From Xanthomonas nasturtii (lineage in GTDB: Bacteria > Pseudomonadota > Gammaproteobacteria > Xanthomonadales > Xanthomonadaceae): a stretch of DNA of 64,000 nucleotides. This document shows, piece after piece, positions 9,301 to 18,094 of this stretch. Both the position numbers and the translations under genes were made by a program. The stretch spans positions 1 through 64,000 of the forward strand of contig NZ_LYMI01000014.1 of assembly GCF_001660815.1 (NCBI RefSeq), in the 5' to 3' direction. How positions within the stretch are numbered: position 1 is the first letter of the stretch; each line of letters starts with the position of its first letter. The notes under the pieces are model-generated. The model was not told the DNA's origin. It saw only the letters and a list, made by a program, of their open reading frames with translations, and did no database searches.

Positions 9301-9782
9301 GCCGGGTCGGCGAAGATGCCGCGCCCGGCACTGCTATGCCCGGTCAGCACCTCCAGGCTCATTGCCACCGCTTTGTACTGCAGCGCCAGGTACGGCACGA
9401 TGCCGACCAACGCGATCACCGCCACCAATGCGGCCAGCCGCCGCGAGCGGCCATAGCGCGATGAAATGAAATCGGCGATGGACACGGTGTTTTCGGCCCG
9501 TGCGATCAGCGCCAGCCGCTCGATGATGCGCCAGCCGAACAGCAGCAACAGCAGCGGGCCGAGATAAATCGGCAGATAGCCGATGCCGTTGCGCACTGCC
9601 GAGCCCACTGCGCCGTAGAACGTCCACGACGAGCAGTACACCGCCAACGCCAGGCTGTAGACCGCCGGCCGCAGCCAGGGCCGGTCCGGATACATCGGCC
9701 GGCGGTCGCCCCACCACGCCACGCCAAACAGCAGCGCGGCGTAGCCGAGCGAAACCAGCAGCAGGATCCAGCTTGATACCAA
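6333..9782 (-). CDS. CrbS/MxtR-like sensor: sodium/solute symporter-PAS-histidine kinase-receiver
   Basis: A 1149-residue hybrid kinase. Residues 1 to about 490 are an SLC5-type symporter module with about 13 membrane segments. A linker follows, then a PAS domain (about 635-755), a HisKA domain with phospho-accepting H793 in ISHDVLQPLNAARL, an HATPase with WDTGPGIPE and GLGLGLSICQRIS, and a receiver with D1078 in VMLVDYHL. This order matches CrbS/MxtR, which control acetate or carbon use in Vibrio and Pseudomonas. The start appears to be TTG at 9782, since VSSWILLLVSLGY begins the first membrane helix and no ATG fits. No response regulator gene is adjacent. The true stimulus is unknown. Confidence 0.88.
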   Translation of the reverse strand: MVSSWILLLVSLGYAALLFGVAWWGDRRPMYPDRPWLRPAVYSLALAVYCSSWTFYGAVGSAVRNGIGYLPIYLGPLLLLLFGWRIIERLALIARAENTVSIADFISSRYGRSRRLAALVAVIALVGIVPYLALQYKAVAMSLEVLTGHSSAGRGIFADPALYVALLMALFATLFGTRQVDATEHHHGMMLAIALESVIKLIAIVAVGLFAWLWLSDHQLHIADSARTLFEHTPSVGFISQTLLSFLAVICLPRQFHVAVVECSDVGDIRRARWLFGAYLVIISAMVVPIASAGIALFGKGSAVVDDAVVLALPLSQGNTVLALVAYVGGFSAATGMVIVASIALATMVSNDLVMPVLLRRRVSADARAAVASRVLWIRRVAILLLALVAYGYHRSVANGTTLAAYGLMAFAAVAQFAPGVIGGLYWRGASRKGVETGMVLGFMTWIYTLLLPAATHAGWLQPEWLADGPFGIAWLQPQQLFGMRGWDPLAHGTFWSLLINVGAMMLVSARWRPGVDERLRAAPFLDPYAQRPAVAGDWPGHVRVADLQALAERVVGERHAHRAFVDQALLLERELQPTVVADRAWVQFTERLLAASIGAASARLVLTSLLRGSGMELGEVVAVLDEAGQELRFNREILSTTLENISAAVSVVDPEMRLTAWNRRYQQLFGYPDGMLYVGRPVADLIRYNAERGELGEGDIEDQIDRRIRHMRAGSPHVFERTRSDGKVIEMRGQALPGGGYVTSYNDITDYKRAERALLDANENLEQRVADRSREAELAQQSKTRFLAAISHDVLQPLNAARLFASALRESHQHNEEQRHLAERVDASLRAAEELLDGLLDVSRLDAGGLRPTVEDFDASALMHELAAQYAPVASSRGLRLQVHSRPIWVRSDRRLLRRVMQNFLANALRYTRQGRIVLGMRGRGDHVELQVWDTGPGIPEHHMRQIFEEFRRYQQPFDWGEQGLGLGLSICQRISRLLDHDLSARSQVGCGSMFSILLPRVAPVPVAPLLPVPAARVRPNGESLAGLRVLCVDNDREILDGMRALFGRWQVEVITASTVDQALACAREQPDVMLVDYHLHDRLDGLDTLDAVQAAATAPIAGALLTADGRDELKQLARERGYRLLTKPVKPASLRAFLSAYHDAKKR

Positions 9783-9997
9783 GGTGCATTCCCAGGCGGT
9801 GCGATGCGAGCCTGGAGTTTACGCAGTGGAATTGGGGATTGGGGAATCGTGCCTGACTGCTTGGCGGAGGATGAGGCTCTGGAAGTTCCTGCCGTCTTGC
9901 AGGAGGCGTGGTGTCGTCATGTAGGCGGTCCGCGCTGCCGGGACGCCGGTGCTTTGAATCAGCCCCTGACCAGGGGCATCGGGCTGAGGGTCAAACG

Positions 9998-10046
9998 CTC
10001 CCCATCCGCCCTTCGGGTACCTTCCCCCGCGGGCGGGAGAAGGTAC
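9998..10046 (-). repeat. REP element, GAGAAGGT type, reverse
   Basis: CCATCCGCCCTTCGGGTACC leads into the hairpin TTCCCCC...GGGCGGGAGAAGGTACC. It is a variant with TACC in place of the usual CACC or GCCC. Confidence 0.65.
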
Positions 10047-10238
10047 CGCGGTTGCGGTGTGCCACGCACCGGCCTGTCGCATATCCGGCCCACCAGGCCA
10101 GCCATGCGGCAGGAGGCGTCTGCCGCATGGCTGTACGAGATTGTGCACGGTCGGTCCACATGCACCGTTACGGTCGGGCGACGCTGCGCCGTTGTCGCGA
10201 TCAGCCGATGATGCGGCGGCTACCCGGTGTTGGCCGCT

Positions 10239-10285
10239 CCCCTCTCCCGCCTGCGGGAAAGGGTGCCCGGAGGGCGGGTGAGGGC
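10239..10285 (+). repeat. REP element, degenerate, forward
   Basis: CCCCTCTCCCGCCTGCGGG is followed by AAAGGGTGCCCGGAGGGCGG and GTGAGGG. It ends 4 bp before the phosphorylase stop codon. Confidence 0.65.
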
Positions 10286-10288
10286 CGC

Positions 10289-12688
10289 TCAGCCCGGCAG
10301 CCGCACCTGCACCCGATACACCCGACCGGCGGTCACCGAGTGCACGTGCTGGTCCGCGCTGACCACGCCATCCACCAGCACCTCCGTCGCCACGCGTCCG
10401 GCTTCGCGCTGCAGCTGTACTTCGAACTGCGCACCACGGAACTGGCGCGTCACCTGCGCGTGCGGCCAATGCGACGGCAGCTGCGGGCGGATCGCCAGTG
10501 CGTCGCCCTCGCCGACCAGCCCGAACAAACCTTCCAGCACGCAGCGATACACCCACGCCACCGTGCCGGTGTTGAACAACTGGCTGGACCGCCCGGCGGT
10601 ACGCGGGTACTGATGCCACGCGCCACGGTAGTAGTTGGGCAGCGACACCGGCAGATGGCCGCGTTGCAGCACGTCCTCGCGCGTCGGGCCCGGCAGCATC
10701 GCGCGCAGGATCTCCCACGCGCGGTCGGCCTCGCCGATCTGGTACAGGCTGTACAGGTAGAACGCCACCGCATGGTTGTAGACCGCCCCGTTCTCTGCCG
10801 CGCCCGGCCACTTCTGGGTCAACCGCCCCACGTCGTCGCGCATGTGGGTGTAGGCCGGCGCCAGCATCACCGGTCCATACGGCGTATGCAGCTGCTCGCG
10901 TACCGCCTCCAATAGCGCCGCGCGTTGCTGCGCATCCGCGGTGCCGGCCAGCAGCGCAAAACTCTGCGGATTGAGATAGATGCGCCCCTCCACATCCTCG
11001 GCGATGCCGAAACGCACACCGTCGTCGGTGATGCCGCGCGCATACCAGTTGCCGTCCCACAGCTCACGGTTGGCGTCGGCATTGACCGCGGCCACCGCCT
11101 GGCCAAATCTTTCCGCCTGTGCGCTGCGTCCGTGCGCAGCGCAGATGCTCGACCACAGCCGCAGCGCGTAAGCCGTCGCCACGGTCAGCCAGCCGGACAC
11201 GCCCTTGCCGCGCCAGCCGACCATGTTCATCGGGTCGTTCCAGTCACCCTGGGCGATGAAGCTCAACCCGCGTGCATCGCGTGCGTCCAGCAACCATTGC
11301 ATGGCCGCATCCAGCCGCTCGGCCACGGTGAGCGCCTGGCCGTCCTGCGTGCGGACCACTGCCTCCAGCACGCTGGCATCGCCGGTTTCGGCCAGATACG
11401 CGCTCAGGAAGATCGGCAACCACACGCAGTGGTCGGTATGCGGTACCTGGTTGATGTATTTGAGCTCGGCGCCTTCCACCAGCAGGATGCCGTCCGGCAT
11501 CGCCCCGCTGGGTTCCTGCTGCGACAGCGCATGCAGCAGCGCCGCACGCGCGGTGGCCGGCTGCAGATAGGCCATGCCCATGTGGTCCTGCAGATAATTG
11601 CGCGTCTGCGGATCGGTGCTCAGGCGATTGACGTCGCCGTGATAGAACACCTGACGCGGCAGCCAATGGTTGACCAGGTTGTCCAACGCTGCATCCGGCG
11701 TGGCGATCTGCACGCAGCCATGGCCGGCCTGCAGGTACTGCGCATACTCACGCGCCGCTTGCGCAAAGCCTGCTTCCGACAGGTAGCGCGCACGCAGTGC
11801 GGCAATTTCTGCATCGTCCTTGGCCGGCCCGAATGCGAAGCGGTACACGCTGGCCGCATCGGCCTCCAGCTGCAGACGATATTGCAACGCGGCGGCCGGT
11901 GTTTCGTAATGCGCCTGGCTGTTGCCCAGCTGTTCGGCCTGGATGGCAGAGGGCGCATGCAACCCGCCCTCGCCTTCGAAGGCTAACTGCTGCGCGTCCC
12001 ACGCTACCGGCGGCTGTTCGTGCAGCAGGAAGGTGCAGTCCTTGAAATCGCGCTGGCGAAAGTAGTCGTCCACTTTTTGATACGGCGCCACGCTACGGCA
12101 GACGATGCCGCCCAGCGCCGGCTCGTAGCCGCCGGCCTGATGCATCCAGGACATGTAACCCACCGGGAAATACACATATAGGCTCAGCCTGCGCGCGCGC
12201 CCGGAACCGTTGTGCACACGGCATTCCCACAGTTCCACCGCATCGTCGGTGGGCAGGGCCACGCACAGCTCCACCACGATGTCGTCATGCTGCACGCGCC
12301 AACGCACATCGTGCTTGCCCGCAGAAAATTCGAATGCCTGCGGCTGCGCGCGCACCGGCTCGTGCGGCACCGAGTACAGGGCACCGCTATCTTCATCCTT
12401 GAGATAGAAAAAGCGCCCGGGATGGTGCGCGTAATAAGGCTGTTCCGGCATCATGAAATTGCGCGCTTCCAGCACCGGCGCATGCGCGTACTTGGATGGC
12501 TCCGGCTGCATGAACTGGCCGGTGGCATAGCCACGGCAGGTGAGCTGCAACATCATGCGGCGGTTCCACAGGAAGCCGCCGGCAGTGGGCATGGCGGTGG
12601 GGCTGTAGAGCGCGTAGCGCGTGCCGTCGGCGCTGGGCGCCAGCAAGGTTGAAAGATCGTCGGACGCAGCAGTGGGCAGTGCAGACAC
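10289..12688 (-). CDS. Cellobionic acid phosphorylase (GH94)
   Basis: A 799-residue GH94 phosphorylase. It should cleave cellobionate with phosphate to alpha-D-glucose 1-phosphate and D-gluconate. N-terminal beta-sandwich sequence ([21 protein letters not shown]) precedes the alpha/alpha barrel. The catalytic acid is D485 in [17 protein letters not shown], and the phosphate-site pattern near the C-terminus reads [18 protein letters not shown]. From memory it corresponds to X. campestris XCC4077, the enzyme on which this activity was described. The start appears to be GTG at 12688, 2 bp after the permease stop. The adjacent gluconokinase would phosphorylate the released gluconate, which supports the call over cellobiose or chitobiose phosphorylase. 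Confidence 0.9.
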   Translation of the reverse strand: MSALPTAASDDLSTLLAPSADGTRYALYSPTAMPTAGGFLWNRRMMLQLTCRGYATGQFMQPEPSKYAHAPVLEARNFMMPEQPYYAHHPGRFFYLKDEDSGALYSVPHEPVRAQPQAFEFSAGKHDVRWRVQHDDIVVELCVALPTDDAVELWECRVHNGSGRARRLSLYVYFPVGYMSWMHQAGGYEPALGGIVCRSVAPYQKVDDYFRQRDFKDCTFLLHEQPPVAWDAQQLAFEGEGGLHAPSAIQAEQLGNSQAHYETPAAALQYRLQLEADAASVYRFAFGPAKDDAEIAALRARYLSEAGFAQAAREYAQYLQAGHGCVQIATPDAALDNLVNHWLPRQVFYHGDVNRLSTDPQTRNYLQDHMGMAYLQPATARAALLHALSQQEPSGAMPDGILLVEGAELKYINQVPHTDHCVWLPIFLSAYLAETGDASVLEAVVRTQDGQALTVAERLDAAMQWLLDARDARGLSFIAQGDWNDPMNMVGWRGKGVSGWLTVATAYALRLWSSICAAHGRSAQAERFGQAVAAVNADANRELWDGNWYARGITDDGVRFGIAEDVEGRIYLNPQSFALLAGTADAQQRAALLEAVREQLHTPYGPVMLAPAYTHMRDDVGRLTQKWPGAAENGAVYNHAVAFYLYSLYQIGEADRAWEILRAMLPGPTREDVLQRGHLPVSLPNYYRGAWHQYPRTAGRSSQLFNTGTVAWVYRCVLEGLFGLVGEGDALAIRPQLPSHWPHAQVTRQFRGAQFEVQLQREAGRVATEVLVDGVVSADQHVHSVTAGRVYRVQVRLPG

Positions 12689-12690
12689 AG

Positions 12691-14073
12691 TCAGGGGTGC
12701 TCCGGTTCGTCGCGCTTGCGCGCGGCCAGTTCAAGCTGGATGCGGCTCAACAAGCCATCGTCCAACGGATAGAAACGCATGGTCCAGGCGGCAAGCAGCG
12801 CGACCACACCGGGGATCACCGTCAGCAGCAGCACGATGCCGGTCAACGACCCGCTGGACTGCGCGCTGTTGGCCACATAGCCCATGCCGGCCAGAACCCA
12901 GGCGATACCGGCCGAGGCGAGCGCGCCGCCAAGCTTCTGCGAAAACGTGGCCGCCGCAAACGTCATCGCGGTCGCACGCCGGCCGGTGCGCCATTCGGTG
13001 TAGTCGGCGCTGTCGGCATACATCGAAAACGCCAACGGCGACTTCGGCCCCAATGCAAGGCCGATCAACATGTTCAACCCGAAGATCGCCCACACCGCAT
13101 CGGCAGGCACGAAGTACATCGCACAGCTCAGCAGGCCAACGATCACCATCAGCCCGCACATCAGCTGGCGCTTGTCCCAGCGCCGGGTCAGCAGCGGCGT
13201 GATCGCCGCACCCACACCCAACGCCACCGAATAGCAGCCCAGGAACAGGCCGACCAGATCCGGGCGCTGCACGTAATACTTGAGGTAGTACACGCCCGAA
13301 CCGCCGCGCATGGTGATGGTGATCATGATGATCAGCGACAGCACGAACAGCACGCACCACGGCTTGTTCTGCAACAGGTCGGCGATATCGCGGCGCACCG
13401 GCGTGCGTTGTTGCGGCGGCGGCTGCACGCGCTCGCGCGTGGTCAGGGCCACACCGACGAACAGCGCCACCGCGATGGCGCCATACAGCATCATCGTGCG
13501 CTGCCAGCCCAGCGCATCGTTGCCGCCGCCGAACCAGCGCACCAGATCCATCGTGAAGTAATTGACCAGCGTGGTGCCCGCAAACGCGCCGATGAAACGC
13601 AGGCTGATCAGCCCGGTACGCTGCTGGCTGTCGGCGGTGATCACGCCCGACAACGCCGAGTAGGGAATGCTCACCACCGTGTAGGCCAGCATCATCACCA
13701 GGAAGGTGATCGTGGCCCACACCATGCGGCCGGTCTGATCCAGCTCCGGTGTGGTGTAGGCAAGCACGCCGGTCAGCGCCATTGGTATCGCGCCCCACAA
13801 CAGATATGGGCGGAACTTGCCCCAGCGGCTGCGGGTGCGGTCGGCGATGGCGCCCATGGCCGGGTCGGCGATCGCATCGGCGATCTTGGTCAACAAAATC
13901 ATCGTGCCGACCGCAGCAGCCGGCAGGTGCAGGGTGTCGGTGTAGAAGATCAGCAGAAATGCCGAGATGTTGGCCCAATAGAGATTCAGGCCCAGATCGC
14001 CGGCGCCGTAGCCGAGCTTTTCGCGCCAGCGCAGGGGCGCCGATGCGGGAGACGTTGCGGGTGGTGACGTCAT
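12691..14073 (-). CDS. GPH-family sugar:cation symporter, probable cellobionate permease
   Basis: A 460-residue inner membrane transporter of the glycoside-pentoside-hexuronide family, with about 12 membrane segments. The family motif shows as [13 protein letters not shown] near residue 23, with [25 protein letters not shown] about 50 residues later, and late [19 protein letters not shown] choose the ATG at 14073 (MTSPPATS) with GAAGG 8 bp upstream; a longer frame to 14142 is less likely. It is first in a two-gene operon with the phosphorylase and divergent from gluconokinase, so cellobionate (or a related aldonate disaccharide) is the inferred substrate. Confidence 0.85.
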   Translation of the reverse strand: MTSPPATSPASAPLRWREKLGYGAGDLGLNLYWANISAFLLIFYTDTLHLPAAAVGTMILLTKIADAIADPAMGAIADRTRSRWGKFRPYLLWGAIPMALTGVLAYTTPELDQTGRMVWATITFLVMMLAYTVVSIPYSALSGVITADSQQRTGLISLRFIGAFAGTTLVNYFTMDLVRWFGGGNDALGWQRTMMLYGAIAVALFVGVALTTRERVQPPPQQRTPVRRDIADLLQNKPWCVLFVLSLIIMITITMRGGSGVYYLKYYVQRPDLVGLFLGCYSVALGVGAAITPLLTRRWDKRQLMCGLMVIVGLLSCAMYFVPADAVWAIFGLNMLIGLALGPKSPLAFSMYADSADYTEWRTGRRATAMTFAAATFSQKLGGALASAGIAWVLAGMGYVANSAQSSGSLTGIVLLLTVIPGVVALLAAWTMRFYPLDDGLLSRIQLELAARKRDEPEHP

Positions 14074-14229
14074 CGGCAGACCTTCGCATGCGTTGTACCC
14101 GGCCGGGCACGCCGTTACGCTGGGTGCCCGCTCACCTGGCAAGGAGCGCCGACGCTACACCACGCATCGGCTGCCGCCAACGTGAATCCGCTCGAATGCC
14201 GAATCTACCCAGAGATATAACCTGACGTG

Positions 14230-14814
14230 ATGGACACCGCTGCACATGCCACGCCCGCGTCCGCTTCGCCGCTTGCCATCGTGGTGATGGGCGTCTCGGG
14301 CAGCGGCAAGACCACCATTGCGCAGGCCCTGGCAGCGCATCACGGCTTCCGGTTTCTGGATGCCGACGACTATCACAGCGTGGCCGCGCGCGCGCAGATG
14401 GCTGCCGGCCAGCCGCTTACCGACGCACTGCGTTTGCCGTGGGTGGAGCTGCTCTCGGCCACCTTGCGCGACTGCGTGCAGGCCGGCGAATCGGTGGTGC
14501 TGGCGTTCTCCGGTTTGCGCGCGACGCACCGTCAGTTGCTGCGTGGCAGCGGCGTGCCGATGCGCTTCGTGTTCCTGCATGCGGCCCCGCACGTGATCGC
14601 CGCCCGCCTGAGCGCGCGCGCCGGCCACTTCATGCCACCCACGCTGCTCGACAGCCAGCTGCAGACGCTGGAGCTTCCGCTGGACGAAGCGGATGTGGTG
14701 TCGGTGGACGTGGATGCCAGCGTGCCCGCAGTGGTGCAGGACGCGATCACGCAGCTGGCATCGATCGGTCCCGCTGCGGTGCAACACGCATCGCGCGCAT
14801 CGGAACGCGTGTGA
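14230..14814 (+). CDS. gntK: Gluconokinase (GntK/IdnK type)
   Basis: A 194-residue cytosolic kinase making 6-phosphogluconate from gluconate and ATP. The Walker A motif GVSGSGKTT lies near residue 20 and is followed by FLDADDYHSVAARAQMAAGQPLTD, the substrate-binding pattern of the thermoresistant gluconokinase family; HFMPPTLLDSQLQTLE further on is equally typical. The ATG at 14230 follows a GTG that could also be used. The N-terminal 15 residues and about 25 C-terminal residues extend beyond the E. coli enzyme. It is divergent from the permease and completes the cellobionate route into the Entner-Doudoroff or pentose phosphate pathway. Confidence 0.93.
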   Translation: MDTAAHATPASASPLAIVVMGVSGSGKTTIAQALAAHHGFRFLDADDYHSVAARAQMAAGQPLTDALRLPWVELLSATLRDCVQAGESVVLAFSGLRATHRQLLRGSGVPMRFVFLHAAPHVIAARLSARAGHFMPPTLLDSQLQTLELPLDEADVVSVDVDASVPAVVQDAITQLASIGPAAVQHASRASERV

Positions 14815-14950
14815 GTGGGTAGGCGCGATTGTCGCGTGAGGCATGAGGTGATTGCCGCCTAGTGTGCGGTACGAGTGTTTGCCCCTCGATACGCTTACTG
14901 GGTGCGATGTGCGATGTGAGGGTGCCGCTCCTGCTTTACGTTTGGCAACA

Positions 14951-14999
14951 CCCTTCTCCCTGCGGGAGAAGGTGCCCCGAAGGGGCGGATGAGGGTACG
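14951..14999 (+). repeat. REP element, GAGAAGGTGCC type, forward
   Basis: CCCTTCTCCC-T-GCGGGAGAAGG is followed by TGCCCCGAAGGGGCGGATGA and GGGTACG, the full-length form of this REP subfamily. Confidence 0.8.
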
Positions 15000-15509
15000 G
15001 GCCACGCCTGCATGACCCATCCCACTGCAATCGCACACTCACGCGACACTCTTGCCACTACGCAGCCCGATCACGCATAGCGCCCAGCCCGCAAACCCCT
15101 TCGACGCAGCCGCAGAGCGCACTGAACCCGGCCACCTGCACAGCACACCAGCCTCATATCGCGCATCTCCCGCCACGCCTGAATCGCCGCAGCGCCACCT
15201 CCGCAAGGTTGCGCAAAATTTCCTGGTTACTTCTTGCAAACCACCGCATACCACGCAGATGCAGGCCAAATCGCACGAATCATTTTTTCTATCGCTGCCC
15301 CAGCAGATAGTGATGAATCATCACCATTTGTGCGAATAGCGAACACGATGAACGCAATTTTTCCGAGCTGGTTGCACCAGATGCAAACGGACCCGACCGC
15401 TCTCTGAATGCAGCGCCGTGCAGGTGTTGCGCGGTCAACTCAATCGTCCATCTTCGTTCGGCAGATCCGGGGGGATCCAGCGCTTCCTTCCATCTATGGA
15501 CATGCCGTG
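15000..15509. other. Upstream region of the PQQ dehydrogenase
   Basis: No gene is supported between gntK and the dehydrogenase. Apart from the REP at 14951, the only structure I see is the 15-bp palindrome at 15310-15324. Confidence 0.5.
15310..15324. promoter_or_regulatory. Candidate operator, 15-bp palindrome
   Basis: GTGATGA-A-TCATCAC is a perfect odd-length palindrome about 186 bp before the dehydrogenase start. The protein that binds it is unknown. Confidence 0.4.
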
Positions 15510-17243
15510 ATGACCAATTCCAAACGCCGTTTGCGGTTCCGCAGTTTGACGCTCGTTCCCTGCCTGCTGGTCAGTGCAGTGGCTTTCGCCCAGTCTGGCG
15601 CCACAACCGCGCAACAGCCGGTGTCGTCCCTGGATACCCAGGCGTTCGCGCGCTCCGGCGAAGTTTGGCGCAGCTTCGGCAGCAACCTCCCCTTCGCCAG
15701 CCCCAGCAGCTGGCCCACCGCCGGTGGCGGCTACTTCAATTCGCGCTTCGCTCCGGGTGAGTGGAAGATCAATCGCACCACCGTCAAAGGCCTCAAGCCG
15801 GCCTGGACGCTGACCACCACCGGCGACATCTCGGCCACGCCGAGCGTGGAAGGCGGCACCCTGTATGTGCCCGACTGGGGCGGCACCCTGTATAGCGTGG
15901 ACACTCAGACCGGCAAGCCGAACTGGCAGGCCAAGTTGTCCGACTACACAGGCAACGCCGCCTCGGTGACGCGCAATACCCCGGCCATCAGTGCCAAGAG
16001 CATCATCGTCGGCGACCAAGCTGCAGGCACCGTACTGGCGCTCGACAAGAAGACCGGCAAGCTGCTGTGGTCGAGCACCGTCGAAGCCAACCCGCAGGCC
16101 CGCATCACTTCCTCGCCGGTGATCTACGGCAACCGCATCTACGTGGGCATCTCCTCCGGCGACTGGGGCAACCTGGACCCCACTCACACCTTCAGTTTCC
16201 GTGGCAGCGTGGTGGCGCTGGATCTGAACACCGGCAAGAAGGTGTGGCAGTTCTACAACGTGCCGGAGGGCTATAACGGTGCCGCGGTGTGGGGCCAGGT
16301 GGCCATCGATCCGATCAGCCGCCGCCTGTATTTCGGCACCGGCAACAACTACAGCGTTCCGGCCAATGTGGCCAATTGCGTGGCCAACATGCGCGCTTAT
16401 CACAACGGTCCGGGAACGCCGATACGCGACGAACTCAACTGCATGGCACCGGACAACTATGTCGATTCAGTGATTTCACTGAATCTCGATAGCGGCAAGC
16501 TGGTCTGGGCCGATCGCGTCCAGGGCTATGACGCCTGGAACCTGTCCTGCATCGCAGCACCCACCAACGGGCTTTGCCCGAACACGGTGTACAAGGACCT
16601 GACCGGTCCGGATTACGACTTCAGCGGCGCCGGCGTCAACCTGTTCACCGTGCAGCGCAACGGCCGGTCGCAGCAACTGATCGGTGCCGGGCAGAAGAGC
16701 GGCATCTACTGGGCCTTCGACGCCAGAACCGGCGCCAGGGTGTGGTCCACCCAGGTCGGGCCGGGAGGCACCACCGGCGGCGTCGAATGGGGCACCGCGT
16801 TCGATCCGTACAAATCGCAGGTCTATGTGGCCATCAACAACAGTTCCAATGCCACCTATACGCTGGGCCCGGACAACACCGTCAGCCACAACGGTGGATC
16901 GTGGGCGGCGTTGGACGCAGCCACCGGCAAGATCAAGTGGCAGGTCAAGGTACCCGGCATCAACCGCGTCAATCCAACCGTACCTGCTGGCGGCCAGGGC
17001 TCGCTGACCGTGTCGCCGAACCTGCTGTATGCCGGTTCGATGGCCGGCAACATGGTCGCCCTCGACACCGATACCGGCGCCACGCTGTGGAACTACGAGG
17101 CCACCGGCTCGGTGATCAGCTCGCCCGCGATTGCGAACGGTGCGCTTTACTGGGGCGCCGGCTACGGCCGCTTCAACTTCGGCACGGCTGCAAGCAGCAA
17201 CCAGCTGATCAAGTTCGTGCCGGACAGCAGCGCGGCCAAGTAA
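15510..17243 (+). CDS. Secreted PQQ-type beta-propeller dehydrogenase (polyvinyl alcohol dehydrogenase-like)
   Basis: A 577-residue protein with a clear Sec signal (RSLTLVPCLLVSAVAFAQS, cleavage near residue 29). It then holds repeated W-motifs of a PQQ propeller: TLYSVDTQTGKPNWQAKL, VLALDKKTGKLLWSST, VVALDLNTGKKVWQFYN and MVALDTDTGATLWNYE. Periplasmic alcohol oxidation is the family role, and PVA dehydrogenases are the closest named type. There is no CxxCH haem site, unlike cytochrome-fused members, and the substrate is unknown. I use the ATG at 15510; an adjacent GTG is possible. It stands alone, followed by a hairpin at 17290-17322. Confidence 0.8.
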   Translation: MTNSKRRLRFRSLTLVPCLLVSAVAFAQSGATTAQQPVSSLDTQAFARSGEVWRSFGSNLPFASPSSWPTAGGGYFNSRFAPGEWKINRTTVKGLKPAWTLTTTGDISATPSVEGGTLYVPDWGGTLYSVDTQTGKPNWQAKLSDYTGNAASVTRNTPAISAKSIIVGDQAAGTVLALDKKTGKLLWSSTVEANPQARITSSPVIYGNRIYVGISSGDWGNLDPTHTFSFRGSVVALDLNTGKKVWQFYNVPEGYNGAAVWGQVAIDPISRRLYFGTGNNYSVPANVANCVANMRAYHNGPGTPIRDELNCMAPDNYVDSVISLNLDSGKLVWADRVQGYDAWNLSCIAAPTNGLCPNTVYKDLTGPDYDFSGAGVNLFTVQRNGRSQQLIGAGQKSGIYWAFDARTGARVWSTQVGPGGTTGGVEWGTAFDPYKSQVYVAINNSSNATYTLGPDNTVSHNGGSWAALDAATGKIKWQVKVPGINRVNPTVPAGGQGSLTVSPNLLYAGSMAGNMVALDTDTGATLWNYEATGSVISSPAIANGALYWGAGYGRFNFGTAASSNQLIKFVPDSSAAK

Positions 17244-17289
17244 GCGTCAACGCAAGTGATCTGCGTTGAATGAGGCGTAGTCACGGCAG

Positions 17290-17322
17290 AGCGACGGCGC
17301 CACCTTCGGGTGGCGTCGTTGT
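17290..17322 (+). terminator. Possible terminator after the PQQ dehydrogenase
   Basis: CGCCACC-TTCG-GGTGGCG forms a stable tetraloop hairpin 50 bp after the stop. The trailing sequence (TCGTTGTGTG) is only mildly T-rich. Confidence 0.45.
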
Positions 17323-17426
17323 GTGTGAGGTTGCCAGGGCCCTGACGCAGGATGCGGTGGACTGCCGATGCCTGCGCGCCGGTTGGCGCGGCGGCAATGA
17401 CTTACATCGGAATCCCGTGCAAACCG

Positions 17427-17654
17427 CTACAACCGCGTAACCTGGCACAGCCGGATCTGCCCAGCCTCCAGCCCATGCGCCTCGGCCGCGCGACGGCGCA
17501 ATGCGCACACCAGTCCGGCGGCATCCAACTCACCCTCGGCAGGTACCTCCACGCTGTGGGCGAGTTGCCCCCACAGCACCGGCCGACCATCGCAATAGCC
17601 TTCGTAGTCGGCGAAGTAATGCAGCTGGCGCGGCTCAGGTACCGACGTGGACAT
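17427..17654 (-). CDS. Small protein of unknown function, coupled to the AroQ-like pair
   Basis: A 75-residue acidic protein that I do not recognise. It starts MSTSVPEPRQLHYFADYEG and ends in an amphipathic helical stretch (LVCALRRRAAEAHGLEAGQ) and IRLCQVTRL. The ATG at 17654 lies 20 bases inside the end of the upstream gene, a strong sign of translational coupling and of a real gene. It has no signal peptide or membrane segment. The third place in an operon with two AroQ-like proteins suggests a partner or a linked function; nothing in the sequence says which. Confidence 0.6.
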   Translation of the reverse strand: MSTSVPEPRQLHYFADYEGYCDGRPVLWGQLAHSVEVPAEGELDAAGLVCALRRRAAEAHGLEAGQIRLCQVTRL

Positions 17655-18084
17655 CGCCCTGAATCTCCGTGCAGCCCAGATGTTCCAACGCGATTTCCAG
17701 CCCCAGCAGATAGCTCTGCGCGCAGTAACAACGCACCGTGGCGATGCATTCGCCAAGACCCGCCGGCAGGCAACGCTCCGGCCGATCGGCACTGTCGTCG
17801 TGCGTTTCCACATAGGGATAGCGCAACGATGCCAGCACCCGATGCAGCCGCACGCTGTCCACGCAACTTCCCGGATCAATCAACGCGATTTCCATCCGCG
17901 CCTGACCGGCCACGCGCAAGGCATCCAGCAATTCCTGCTCCGAGCTACAAGCCCGCAGCGCCACCGTCCTGCCCGCATCCGCGGCACACTGCACCAGCTG
18001 CCGGATGACGGCCCGCGGCAATGGCTGCGGCCCGCGCACCAACGGCATCGCCGCCTCCGGCCCACGCAAGATCATGATCGACAT
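17635..18084 (-). CDS. Degenerate type II 3-dehydroquinate dehydratase-like protein (second copy)
   Basis: A 149-residue protein that follows the AroQ (type II dehydroquinase) pattern along its length: N-terminal beta strand MSIMILRGPE, SEQELLDALR, the strand IALIDPGS, YPYVETHDDS, and the end SYLLGLEIALEHL. The active site is not kept: the NxGx(H)TS segment reads IDPGSCVDS, so the Asn and His are gone, and the N-terminal Tyr-bearing loop is missing. Only the His in VETH remains. I infer a non-catalytic relative. It begins 10 bp after the first copy and overlaps the small gene behind it. Confidence 0.65.
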   Translation of the reverse strand: MSIMILRGPEAAMPLVRGPQPLPRAVIRQLVQCAADAGRTVALRACSSEQELLDALRVAGQARMEIALIDPGSCVDSVRLHRVLASLRYPYVETHDDSADRPERCLPAGLGECIATVRCYCAQSYLLGLEIALEHLGCTEIQGDVHVGT

Positions 18085-18094
18085 GGCATGCTCC

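Larger units (their letters stand above)
9783..10288. other. Spacer with two REP elements
   Basis: I find no gene between the kinase start and the phosphorylase stop. REP-like palindromes lie at 9998-10046 (CCGCCCTTCGGGTACCTTC type, reverse) and 10239-10285 (CCCTCTCCC-GCCT-GCGGGAAAGGG, forward, degenerate). Confidence 0.6.

Noticed and set aside
7479..9464. 661-codon open frame antisense to the hybrid kinase
   Set aside because: Its composition (His, Gln, Arg-rich) is that of a complement of an Ala/Leu-rich membrane protein gene; no family features.
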